From Rhodospirillaceae bacterium (GTDB taxonomy: Bacteria; Pseudomonadota; Alphaproteobacteria; Rhodospirillales; Rhodospirillaceae), in the NCBI GenBank assembly GCA_947476925.1, contig CANJSF010000003.1, forward strand, positions 1 through 64,000: DNA of 64,000 bases, written 5' to 3'. Below are positions 8,087-15,575 of the stretch, piece by piece. Position 1 is the first letter of the stretch. Each line of letters opens with the position of its first letter. Position numbers and translations under genes: made by a program. Below the pieces are notes generated by a model. The model was given only the letters and a program-made list of their open reading frames with translations. It did not search any database and was not told where the DNA came from.

Positions 8087-9430
8087 TTACTTGGACTGCC
8101 AACTCGCGCCGGTACCGTCAAGCGGCAGACGCAGTATAAAAGTACTGCCCTCCCCCAATTGCGATTCAACGTCGATGTTCCCGCCATGAGAGTTGCATAT
8201 AATCGAATGCGCGAGGGCCAGCCCCTGCCCGGTTCCTCGACCTGGCGTCTTTGTTGTAAAAAACAAATCAAAAATGCGTTTTAGATTTGCCGGCTCAATT
8301 CCACTGCCGTTGTCTTGAATGCGGCACTCGACCCCATTTTCGATAGCGTGCGTCGATATTACAATTTTGCCCAATTTACCTGCGTACTTTCGATCCTCGA
8401 TTGCATGGGTTGCGTTCACAATGAGGTTCAAAATCACCTGCGTGAGTTCGCCCGCATTTGACATGATCGGCGGAAGGTTTGGCGCAAGCTCAAGATTTAG
8501 TTCGGCGACATATTTCCACTGATTCTTCGTCACCAATACTGTCGTATGTATGATCTGGTTGAGATCATTGGCCTCTTTGGTGGCGCTGGCGGGATGGGAG
8601 AAGCGCTTAATTGCAAGCACAATCTCTGCGATGCGTTCAAGTCCATCAATCGATTGTGTAATTGCTTGGGGCACTTCGGCGTCGAGATACTCAAGATCAA
8701 ATTTATCCACGACACGTTTTGCCACGTCCGGCGTGACACACACCTTCAAGTCCTGGACTGCGGCAACGAGATCGGTGAACGCCTTTTGCAGAAACCTTGT
8801 GTTGTCGGTCACAAATTGAATGGGCGTGTTTAACTCGTGCGCTATGCCCCCCGCCATTGTGCCGAGGGATTCGAATTTCTGAGACTGTTGAAGTTCTGCC
8901 TCGAGTTTTCGTTGGCGCATCTCAGCCTCGACACGAGCGCTGATGTCACGCACCATCCATACAACTTGATCGGCATCAATCCGCGTTGCTGTTATTTCGC
9001 AAGGAATCTCGACGTTGTCCTTGGTTCGTGCCGTCGAAACATAGGGCAGATGAGAGCTAAATAGTTCTTCTTTCTTTGATGCAGAAAGGTTTTCAATAAA
9101 TGGCAAGAACTCAGCCAACAATCTGCCTATTGCAGAACTTGTCGTTAGGCCAAATTTTTGACAAGCCATCGCATTCACATCGAGGATCGTGTTGTCACGG
9201 GCGGTGACAAATACGCCGTTCGGCATGCTTTCGAGGATCGCGCGTGTGCGATCTGCCGATTCTCTCACTTGAGCAAATGCATGCTTAAGCTGCTCGTGAG
9301 ACTCAAATAACTGACTGCTTTTTTCTTCAAGTTGGCGTTCCGCCTCCTTGCGCGCCGCGCGCTCACGCTCTGCGCGCTTTGCCAGGCGCTCGACTTCGGT
9401 AAGTTGATTTGCGTTCGCGATCACGATCAA
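8087..9430 (-). CDS. Cytoplasmic PAS-containing histidine kinase linked to H-NOX
   Basis: A soluble sensor kinase of 447 residues with no membrane segment. Order: an N-terminal coiled coil rich in Glu/Arg (about 10-60), a PAS domain (about 62-165, 'ILESMPNGVFVTARDN'), a dimerisation/phosphotransfer domain with His198 in 'GTMAGGIAHELNTPIQF', and an ATPase domain with N-box 'VILNLIVNATHAIED', G1 'IQDNGSGI' and G2 'GRGTGQGLALAHSI'. It starts 8 bases after the H-NOX stop, so the two are co-transcribed. In characterised systems H-NOX binds the kinase and NO-bound H-NOX inhibits autophosphorylation. The start codon is TTG 9430; GTG 9424 is an alternative. Confidence 0.92.
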   Translation of the reverse strand: MIVIANANQLTEVERLAKRAERERAARKEAERQLEEKSSQLFESHEQLKHAFAQVRESADRTRAILESMPNGVFVTARDNTILDVNAMACQKFGLTTSSAIGRLLAEFLPFIENLSASKKEELFSSHLPYVSTARTKDNVEIPCEITATRIDADQVVWMVRDISARVEAEMRQRKLEAELQQSQKFESLGTMAGGIAHELNTPIQFVTDNTRFLQKAFTDLVAAVQDLKVCVTPDVAKRVVDKFDLEYLDAEVPQAITQSIDGLERIAEIVLAIKRFSHPASATKEANDLNQIIHTTVLVTKNQWKYVAELNLELAPNLPPIMSNAGELTQVILNLIVNATHAIEDRKYAGKLGKIVISTHAIENGVECRIQDNGSGIEPANLKRIFDLFFTTKTPGRGTGQGLALAHSIICNSHGGNIDVESQLGEGSTFILRLPLDGTGASWQSK

Positions 9431-9438
9431 TCGGCTTT

Positions 9439-9978
9439 TTAATGCGTTCTCGTAAGTTCGAATTTGACGACTTTGCCACCCGCCTCGTCTTTACGCTCAA
9501 TTTTAATGGGCTCCCCAAAGTGCGTAAAACAACCCAGCATAAGGCCTTCGGCAAAGTCTCCAAGGCAGCGCGGTGAGCGATAAATCATCGACATCCGATC
9601 AGGCGAGACGGCGGTTGTTTCAAAGCTAGGCAGTTCGGCTTCGGGATATAATTTACGAACCTCGACATGAACGATCTGATCAATCGTTGATAAGAATCCG
9701 AAGCTATCTGTGACCTTCTCGAAGAATACGGGGTAGCCGTCAAAAAACCTCCTAAATAAATATTCTCCATAGGCCCGCAGCAGGTCTGGCACTTTGGCTT
9801 GCGATCGCTTGCTCAGTTCAATGACCAGCCGGCCCAACTCAGCATGCGGATAAGTACCAACCGAAGTGTATGCGCCGTGATTGGGCAATTCTGCCGATTC
9901 AATAATATCGTCAAGCATTTCTGGACTGAACTTCTGCTCGACCATTTCAAAGAACTCGGTAAACACAATACCCTTTAT
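9439..9978 (-). CDS. H-NOX haem-based nitric oxide sensor, probably with a non-AUG (AUA) start
   Basis: A cytoplasmic gas sensor of about 179 residues. It keeps the proximal haem ligand His in 'IVHVEVRKLYPEAELPSF' (His100 counted from GTG 9966) and the haem-propionate motif Tyr-x-Ser-x-Arg as 'YRSPR' (129-133). It also has the family's 'GAYTSVGTYPHAEL' and 'DLLRAYGEYLF'. No distal-pocket Tyr that would suggest O2 binding stands out. The first standard start is GTG 9966, but upstream codons read I-K-G-I-V-F-T-E-F, matching the family N-terminus M-K-G-I-I-F. The Met position is ATA at 9976-9978, behind an AGAGGTGAG Shine-Dalgarno. The histidine kinase follows in the same operon. Confidence 0.92.
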   Translation of the reverse strand: MKGIVFTEFFEMVEQKFSPEMLDDIIESAELPNHGAYTSVGTYPHAELGRLVIELSKRSQAKVPDLLRAYGEYLFRRFFDGYPVFFEKVTDSFGFLSTIDQIVHVEVRKLYPEAELPSFETTAVSPDRMSMIYRSPRCLGDFAEGLMLGCFTHFGEPIKIERKDEAGGKVVKFELTRTH

Positions 9979-10038
9979 AATCTCACCTCTGATAATTGCG
10001 ACGGTAAAAAAATACTAAAAACTTCGATGCATCAACGG

Positions 10039-10054
10039 TATCCCCAATTGGTGG
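10039..10054. promoter_or_regulatory. Candidate shared operator (copy B) in front of H-NOX operon
   Basis: TATCCCCAATTGGTGG lies 61 bases upstream of the ATA start of the H-NOX gene. Its core CCCCAATTGGTG is a near-palindrome, and the same 12 bases recur inverted at 10312-10323. It also matches the first nine bases of copy A at 6967. Regulatory function is inferred. Confidence 0.42.
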
Positions 10055-10238
10055 TAAAGCGGCCATTACGCCATCCGCATTCAGCCCTCAATTGTATGTG
10101 ATCTGCTGGCCGATGCGCTTGCCGAGGTCTTGTCGTGCTGATTTTTCGCCGCAGAGCCCTTCCAATATATAAATTATGAGATTTATCAATGGTTTAAACG
10201 CATTCAAAGAAAAAGCACAGAATTGCTGCCATGTCTCT

Positions 10239-10249
10239 ATTTGGGGATA
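10239..10249. promoter_or_regulatory. Candidate shared operator half-site (copy C) in front of membrane kinase
   Basis: ATTTGGGGATA is the exact reverse complement of the first 11 bases of copy A (TATCCCCAAAT at 6967-6977). It lies 81 bases upstream of the start of the membrane histidine kinase gene. A second related element, CACCAATTGGGG at 10312-10323, lies right before that start and may instead serve as its ribosome-binding region. Confidence 0.38.
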
Positions 10250-10329
10250 TGGCCCAAGACAGATTCCGGCCATTCTCGAAGCCTAATCACGGTCGCTCAG
10301 TTTTAAAAGCGCACCAATTGGGGCTTCGC

Positions 10330-12324
10330 ATGTCTATCAAGTTTAAGCTAATCGCAGCATTGAGTGTTCTTGCGCTCATTATATCGGCGAACTCGGCGTT
10401 TATTTGGTTAACCGCACGGGACCAAAATTTGCGCCTCAGCGATGGTCGAGCTCGTTATGTGGCGACTGCTGGGCAGGCTGCCAACCTTGTTGTCCTCATC
10501 AAAGACATGGAATTATTGATGGTTGAGGTGCAGCAGTATTTATCAGATGTCTCGGCAACGCGTGCGCGCGATGGTCTCGATACAGGATTCAAGAATGCAC
10601 AATATAACGCCGATCAATTTGCATTGCGTGCAATCGGCGCCCGCTCAGTTGCGAAAGAACTTGGCCGTGTGGATATCGTAGAGGCCATCGATCAAGCGCA
10701 AGCGCTGTTTAAGCCTTATTATTTCCTCGGCAAAGAAATGGCTCAGGCCTACATCGACGGTGGTACGGACGCGGGAAATTCCCGCATGATCGAGTTTGAC
10801 GCCGCCGCCGACGACTTGCGGATTGTCATGGATACTTTGAAGTGGCTGACGGGATCAAAGCTGAGCGACACAATTGATGGGGCGGGCCAAGACGTCGACA
10901 TTATCGCTGCAAATTCGCAGCGACTTGTTTACCTGGTCGCGGCTTTGGCCCTGCTATCGTTGGGCACCATCGCTTTGGTTTCATTCATGGTTTACAGCAA
11001 TATTCTGCGACCGCTTTACGGTATGACGAAGGTCTTAAAGTCGCTGGCCACGAATGAAGCCGACGTCAACATTCCAGTCGTGAATCGGGGTGATGAAATC
11101 GGCGATACGGCTCAGGCATTGCAAATTTTTAAAGAAAGCCAATCGGCGCGACGTTCATCAGACGCCATTCAAAACATACTCAATCGAATGCCGATTGGCG
11201 TTTTTTCGGGCTCGCCGGATGGCGTGATCGATTTCGGAAATTCTTACGCACGCACGATGTTCAATGTTGGACGCATTGAAATCCACGGCATGCCCATCGC
11301 CGACTTCCTACCGGCTTTAGCGGGCGCGGAAGACTTAGAAATGGCCGTGCTAGATGAGCTGGAAAAAAATTCGTTTATTACGGCTCGACGTTATGGGGGA
11401 TCAGAGTTTAAGAGCGATGTCCAAATCGCATCGGTTGATGATCAGGGTCGGTTACTCTGGGTGATTCGCGATGTCACCAAGAAGATACAAGCTGACGAAA
11501 AGCGAGCCGAACTCGAAGGCGAACTGCGGAATGCCCAAAAGCTAGAATCTTTAGGCACGATGGCCGGTGGTATTGCACACGAGCTCAATACACCGATTCA
11601 ATTTATTACGGACAATACCAATTTCCTGAAAACGGCATTTGGCGATCAAGCGCATGCGATCGCTGACTTTCGTAGTCTTGTTTCGGCTGCCGATGCCGAC
11701 AACATCTCTTCAAAGTATGATGTTGAATATCTTGAAACGGAAGCGCCGCAGGCGCTTGACCAGTCACTCGAGGGGCTGGCGCGTGTTTCTGAAATCGTCT
11801 TGGCGGTGAAGCGATTCTTGCACCCCAGCAGCGCCGGTTTTACAGCCAACAATCTCAACGACATTGTGAAGACAACAGTCACCGTCTCGCGCAATCAATG
11901 GAAGTACATCGCTGAACTTGAATTAGATCTCGACCCCAATTTGCCCACCGTGAAGTCGAATGCCGGTGAATTGAATCAAGTCCTGATTAATCTCATTGTA
12001 AATGCGGCCCATGCCATTGAAGACAAGAAGCAACCCAGTGAAAAAGGCCTTATTAAGGTATCAACACGCACTGTTGAGGGCGGAGTAGAATGTTGGGTGA
12101 GCGACAATGGAACCGGCATAAAGCCGGAGATCGCAAATAAGATATTCGACTTGTTCTTTACGACGAAGCAGCCGGGACGCGGGACAGGTCAGGGCCTTTC
12201 CGTTGCCCACTCTATTGTGACCCGGACACACCAAGGCAAGATATGGGTGGAATCAGAAATTGGCAAAGGCACAACGTTCAAGGTGATGCTGCCGCTGGCG
12301 CCTGCAACCGCATCTGTCGTGTGA
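10330..12324 (+). CDS. Membrane-bound sensor histidine kinase (periplasmic sensor, HAMP, PAS, HisKA, HATPase)
   Basis: An inner-membrane kinase of 664 residues. Transmembrane segments lie at about 5-28 and 200-223. Between them is a ~170-residue helical periplasmic domain. A HAMP linker (about 224-277, 'NILRPLYGMTKVLKSLA'), a PAS-like domain (about 280-385), the phosphotransfer site His417 in 'GTMAGGIAHELNTPIQF', and an ATPase domain ('NQVLINLIVNAAHAIED', 'GRGTGQGLSVAHSI') follow. From HisKA onward it is strikingly similar to the H-NOX-linked kinase, suggesting duplication and shared response regulators. ATG 10330 is chosen because it opens directly into the first membrane segment. No dedicated regulator is adjacent. 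Confidence 0.92.
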   Translation: MSIKFKLIAALSVLALIISANSAFIWLTARDQNLRLSDGRARYVATAGQAANLVVLIKDMELLMVEVQQYLSDVSATRARDGLDTGFKNAQYNADQFALRAIGARSVAKELGRVDIVEAIDQAQALFKPYYFLGKEMAQAYIDGGTDAGNSRMIEFDAAADDLRIVMDTLKWLTGSKLSDTIDGAGQDVDIIAANSQRLVYLVAALALLSLGTIALVSFMVYSNILRPLYGMTKVLKSLATNEADVNIPVVNRGDEIGDTAQALQIFKESQSARRSSDAIQNILNRMPIGVFSGSPDGVIDFGNSYARTMFNVGRIEIHGMPIADFLPALAGAEDLEMAVLDELEKNSFITARRYGGSEFKSDVQIASVDDQGRLLWVIRDVTKKIQADEKRAELEGELRNAQKLESLGTMAGGIAHELNTPIQFITDNTNFLKTAFGDQAHAIADFRSLVSAADADNISSKYDVEYLETEAPQALDQSLEGLARVSEIVLAVKRFLHPSSAGFTANNLNDIVKTTVTVSRNQWKYIAELELDLDPNLPTVKSNAGELNQVLINLIVNAAHAIEDKKQPSEKGLIKVSTRTVEGGVECWVSDNGTGIKPEIANKIFDLFFTTKQPGRGTGQGLSVAHSIVTRTHQGKIWVESEIGKGTTFKVMLPLAPATASVV

Positions 12325-12327
12325 TTT

Positions 12328-13275
12328 TTAATTGCGCCGTGTGACGGCGTCAGTCGCATCAGCTTTCACGTCCCTCACCACCCGAAACCCCAACCGATAC
12401 ATGCGCTGCGTTTGAGGAAATGTGACGCGGGCGGCGGAGCGCAGCAGGAACAGGCTGCCATCCCACGTTCCTCCGCGCATGACCGGGTCGCAACCGGGTG
12501 TGTCATGCCATGCCGCAGATGTGCCAGGCGCACCATCGTAGGTGTCATGGATGCAGTCGCCGGTCCATTCCCACACGTTGCCCATCATATCGTACAAGCC
12601 GAACGCGTTTGGTTTAAATGACCCAACAGGCGCAGTGAAGACGAAGCCGTCGTTACAGCTTAGCGCAGGCCAGTCATTAAAATGGGCTTTCATCGCGTCA
12701 TCGGCAACATTGCCATAAGCGCACGCGATAGCAGTGTCGTCGCCCCAGTACCGCGCGGTTGCGCTGCCGGCGCGGGCGGCGTACTCCCACTCGGCTTCGC
12801 TGGGAATGCGATAGGTGTGGCCCGAACGTTGCGACAGCCACGCCGCATATTTTTGCGCGTCACTCCAGTCGACACACACGACCGGGTCGTCATCAGTTTG
12901 GGCAAAGCCGGGATTGCGCCAGTCGCGTTCAGGCGCGCGCTCCCATTTATTATTGCCCCAAAATAAGCAATTCGCCTGAATCGTCGTGCCTGTATCGGCC
13001 ACAAATGCTGCAAATTCTGCACGCGTGACCTCGGTTCTGCCCATCGCAAACGGATGTGGGATGACAACCTGGTGCTGAGGGTACTCACGCGCGGCCATGC
13101 GCGCGGGCACCTTCTCTCGGTTTGTTTCAGCTTCGGTTGATCCCATGAGAAACTGACCCGCAGGTATCAACACCATCGCGGGGCATTTGGCGCAATCTTG
13201 GATTGGCGCGCGCGTCACAGCCGTGGAACAGCTACTGAGGCCTATGAGCAGCAAAAGCAATGCAAAGCGGCGCAT
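12328..13275 (-). CDS. Lipoprotein with formylglycine-generating-enzyme (SUMF1) fold, without catalytic cysteines
   Basis: A 315-residue predicted lipoprotein. The signal peptide ends in a lipobox 'IGLSSC' (Cys16 if started at ATG 13275). The body is an FGE-sulfatase/SUMF1 domain, marked by 'MVLIPAGQFLMGS', 'ALAMGRTEVTR'-like spacing, 'RIPSEAEWEYAARAG', 'GLYDMMGNVWEWT' and 'RLGFRVVRD'. True formylglycine-generating enzymes carry two catalytic Cys after the RGGSW motif. Here the stretch is 'RGGTWDGSLFLLRSAARV' with none, so sulfatase activation is unlikely and a binding or structural role is more plausible. It begins 5 bases after the TPR gene stop, so the two are an operon. It is convergent with the membrane kinase. 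Confidence 0.88.
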   Translation of the reverse strand: MRRFALLLLLIGLSSCSTAVTRAPIQDCAKCPAMVLIPAGQFLMGSTEAETNREKVPARMAAREYPQHQVVIPHPFAMGRTEVTRAEFAAFVADTGTTIQANCLFWGNNKWERAPERDWRNPGFAQTDDDPVVCVDWSDAQKYAAWLSQRSGHTYRIPSEAEWEYAARAGSATARYWGDDTAIACAYGNVADDAMKAHFNDWPALSCNDGFVFTAPVGSFKPNAFGLYDMMGNVWEWTGDCIHDTYDGAPGTSAAWHDTPGCDPVMRGGTWDGSLFLLRSAARVTFPQTQRMYRLGFRVVRDVKADATDAVTRRN

Positions 13276-13280
13276 ATGTC

Positions 13281-14984
13281 TTAGCGGGCCATCGCTGCCA
13301 GGTCCTGCGCTACGCTCGCGACGACCCCGCCCCAATCACCAGGCGTTGTTTGGTGAAATAGTTTCATGCTGGGATACCAAGGGGAGTCGGTGCGGTCAGT
13401 CAGCCAGCGCCAGCATCCGTCGAAACGGCTGAGAACCCACACCGGAATGCCAAGGCCGCCTGCCAAGTGGGCAACAGCCGTATCGCAGGTGATCACGAGA
13501 TCAAGGCACGAGGTCAGTGCCGCCGTATCAGCGAAATCAGAAAGGCTTGAGGTATAATCAAGTAGGGCCGGGCCACCCCAACGCGTAGCATTTAACTGTG
13601 CAAGCTGTGCTGCGGGGCTACCTTTTTGTAAACTGACAAAAGTAACGCCAGGAATCTTGCCTAAGGGTTCAAAGGCGCTCAGGGGGAGTGAGCGTTTCTT
13701 ATCAATCGCTGCTGCAGCAGGCATGTTTGGGCGCGGGCTTCCCGCCCACACGAGGCCAACGCGAAGACCATGAGTGCTCGCGAGCCTCCTTTTCCAATTC
13801 TCCGCCAGCGACGAATCTGGTTTTAAATAAACGGCGCTTGGGATCGTTTCGACAGTGAGTCCCAAAACGAATGGCAGGCTCATCAGCGGGCAGAAATAGT
13901 CATGCACCGGTCGCGCCTCGTCCTCGGCGATCACAGAACTCACGCCGTCGAGATTGGCAAGCAGTCGTCGCAAAGGACGCGGGACTTCCAGAACCACACG
14001 CGCACCGCGTGCAGCAACCAAGCTGGCTAAGCGAGAGAACTGAATTGTATCGCCTAACCCCTGCTCGGCCTTCAGCAGGATCGTTTTACCGGCGATGTCT
14101 TGATCGCCCCGCCATTGCGGCGCTGTAGCGCTTTCAAGAATGGGAGCTAACTCCGGGGTTTTGAGTCGCCATTCGTAGGTCCGCCAACCTTTGGCAAATT
14201 CGCCCGTTGCCAGCTGGCTCATGGCCAGATTGACGTGTGCTCCGGCAAAATCTGGCTGGGCCAGAATTGCTTTTTGAAAGTCTGAAATCGCCGCCGTGAA
14301 CTTTTTGAGATGCCGCTGCGCATCGCCGCGATTGTTCAGCACGTCAGGATGGTTGGGCACAATGGTCAGCGCCTGATCGAATGAGGCCAATGCGTCAGCG
14401 TGCCGGCCCAACTCGCATAGAGCATTTGCGCGATTAAAGTGCGCTTCAAATGACGCAGGATAAATGGCTAAGGCTTTTTCATAACAGGTCAATGCTGCAT
14501 CGTGCGCTCCGCTCTGAGCGTTCAAGAGACCGCATAACACCAGGGCTTCGGCATAATTCGGATTCTGCGACAACGCTGTGTTGATTGACCCCATCGCTTC
14601 GGGTGCACGACCCAAGCCAACCAAAGCCTTGGCGCGATTATAGTGCGCTTCCGGTTGCAACGGCTTTAGGGCGATGGCGCGGTCAAAATCCGAAAGCGCG
14701 GCACTATAATTGAGCAGGGCAACCTGACCTGCACCGCGATTGCTAAAGGCGGCGGGCTGTCGTTGATCGATCGCCAAGGCTTGGCCAATAAATTCAACGG
14801 CGGCTTTGGGGTCGCCTTGTTGAAGATGGGCAACCCCGAGCAAATGCAGCGCGTCAAAATGCCGCGGCTCTTGCTTTAAAAGCTGGGAATATAGGCTTTT
14901 GGCAGCATCTATCGCGCCCTGCTGATGCAGACCGAAAGCCTGCTTGAAGATTTCGTTTGAATTTCGCGGTTGGTCTTGGGGCAT
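13281..14984 (-). CDS. TPR-repeat protein with C-terminal glycosyltransferase-like domain
   Basis: A cytoplasmic protein of 567 residues. Around residues 10-290 are about eight tetratricopeptide repeats, e.g. 'FDALHLLGVAHLQQGDPKAA' and 'EAHFNRANALCELGRHADAL'. The C-terminal half resembles the GT9/GT41-like domain often fused to TPRs ('GKTILLKAEQGLGDTIQFSR', 'VGLVWAGSPRPNM', 'VITCDTAVAHLAGGLGIPVW'). Such proteins are annotated as O-GlcNAc-transferase-like or ADP-heptose-transferase-like, but donor and acceptor are unknown. It forms an operon with the FGE-fold lipoprotein downstream. Confidence 0.87.
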   Translation of the reverse strand: MPQDQPRNSNEIFKQAFGLHQQGAIDAAKSLYSQLLKQEPRHFDALHLLGVAHLQQGDPKAAVEFIGQALAIDQRQPAAFSNRGAGQVALLNYSAALSDFDRAIALKPLQPEAHYNRAKALVGLGRAPEAMGSINTALSQNPNYAEALVLCGLLNAQSGAHDAALTCYEKALAIYPASFEAHFNRANALCELGRHADALASFDQALTIVPNHPDVLNNRGDAQRHLKKFTAAISDFQKAILAQPDFAGAHVNLAMSQLATGEFAKGWRTYEWRLKTPELAPILESATAPQWRGDQDIAGKTILLKAEQGLGDTIQFSRLASLVAARGARVVLEVPRPLRRLLANLDGVSSVIAEDEARPVHDYFCPLMSLPFVLGLTVETIPSAVYLKPDSSLAENWKRRLASTHGLRVGLVWAGSPRPNMPAAAAIDKKRSLPLSAFEPLGKIPGVTFVSLQKGSPAAQLAQLNATRWGGPALLDYTSSLSDFADTAALTSCLDLVITCDTAVAHLAGGLGIPVWVLSRFDGCWRWLTDRTDSPWYPSMKLFHQTTPGDWGGVVASVAQDLAAMAR

Positions 14985-15024
14985 TGCATTCTCTGGAAAA
15001 TATGCGGCCCTTATAGCCGAAGGA

Positions 15025-15573
15025 TTACGGCGGGGCCAATTCCAACTTCGCCCAATCTTTGGCAGCCCAATCGCGGGTGACGAATTCTTCGTCGATCAGC
15101 GTGCGCATTACGGTTTTGCCGCCCAGCGCATACTGCGTCATACGGGTGCGAAATCTGCCGCAATCGCTGACCTGCACCAATTCATAGCAGGTCGTCCCGG
15201 CCTTGAGTTGCGGTGTATCGACGGTTACGTCCATGTACATCAAACAAATGCGCCCGTGCGGATCGGTGCGGTCATCAATCGACCAGCCCTTCACGCCCCG
15301 GTCGCTGCCGAAGTTAAGCCGCTCGCCGTCAAAAGTTCCCGTCGACTCAATCACCTGCAGCTTGCCGTCGGCAAAGCGGTAGATGTTGGTTTAGCTATAA
15401 ATCTCGGGGCCTGGCCTGTCGCGCAGCAGGCGAAACACCACACGCGAGCGGTGCGCACTCATGAATTTGCCTTCAGCATCATAGCGGCGATACATACCCT
15501 CCCACACGCCCTCGGATTTCGACATCACAGGGAGGACGCGCAAAAATGCAGCCGCATCGGTGGGCAGGCTCAT
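15025..15573 (-). pseudogene. Hypothetical gene interrupted by an in-frame TAA
   Basis: Two open segments in the same frame (15391-15573, 60 residues, and 15025-15390 after the stop) read as one protein of about 182 residues split only by TAA at 15391-15393. The junction reads '...PGPEIYS*TNIYRFADGK...', with no frameshift. A CAA-to-TAA transition would explain it. Composition and hydrophobicity are consistent with one beta-rich protein across the stop. I do not recognise the family. The ATG at 15573 follows the solute-binding protein stop by two bases, so it belongs to the DUF1838/solute-binding operon. Readthrough or a sequencing error remain possible. Confidence 0.7.
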
Positions 15574-15575
15574 GA

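Larger units (their letters stand above)
9979..10329. other. Divergent control region between H-NOX operon and membrane kinase
   Basis: This 351-base AT-rich gap separates the leftward H-NOX operon from the rightward membrane kinase gene and must hold both promoters. It contains three copies of the TATCCCCAA-type motif, listed separately. A leftward 61-codon frame (10088-10273) has no ribosome-binding site or family resemblance, so I do not call it a gene. Confidence 0.6.

Noticed and set aside
10088-10273. Leftward 61-codon frame in the H-NOX/kinase control region
   Set aside because: It lacks a ribosome-binding site and overlaps candidate operator copy C; composition does not look coding.
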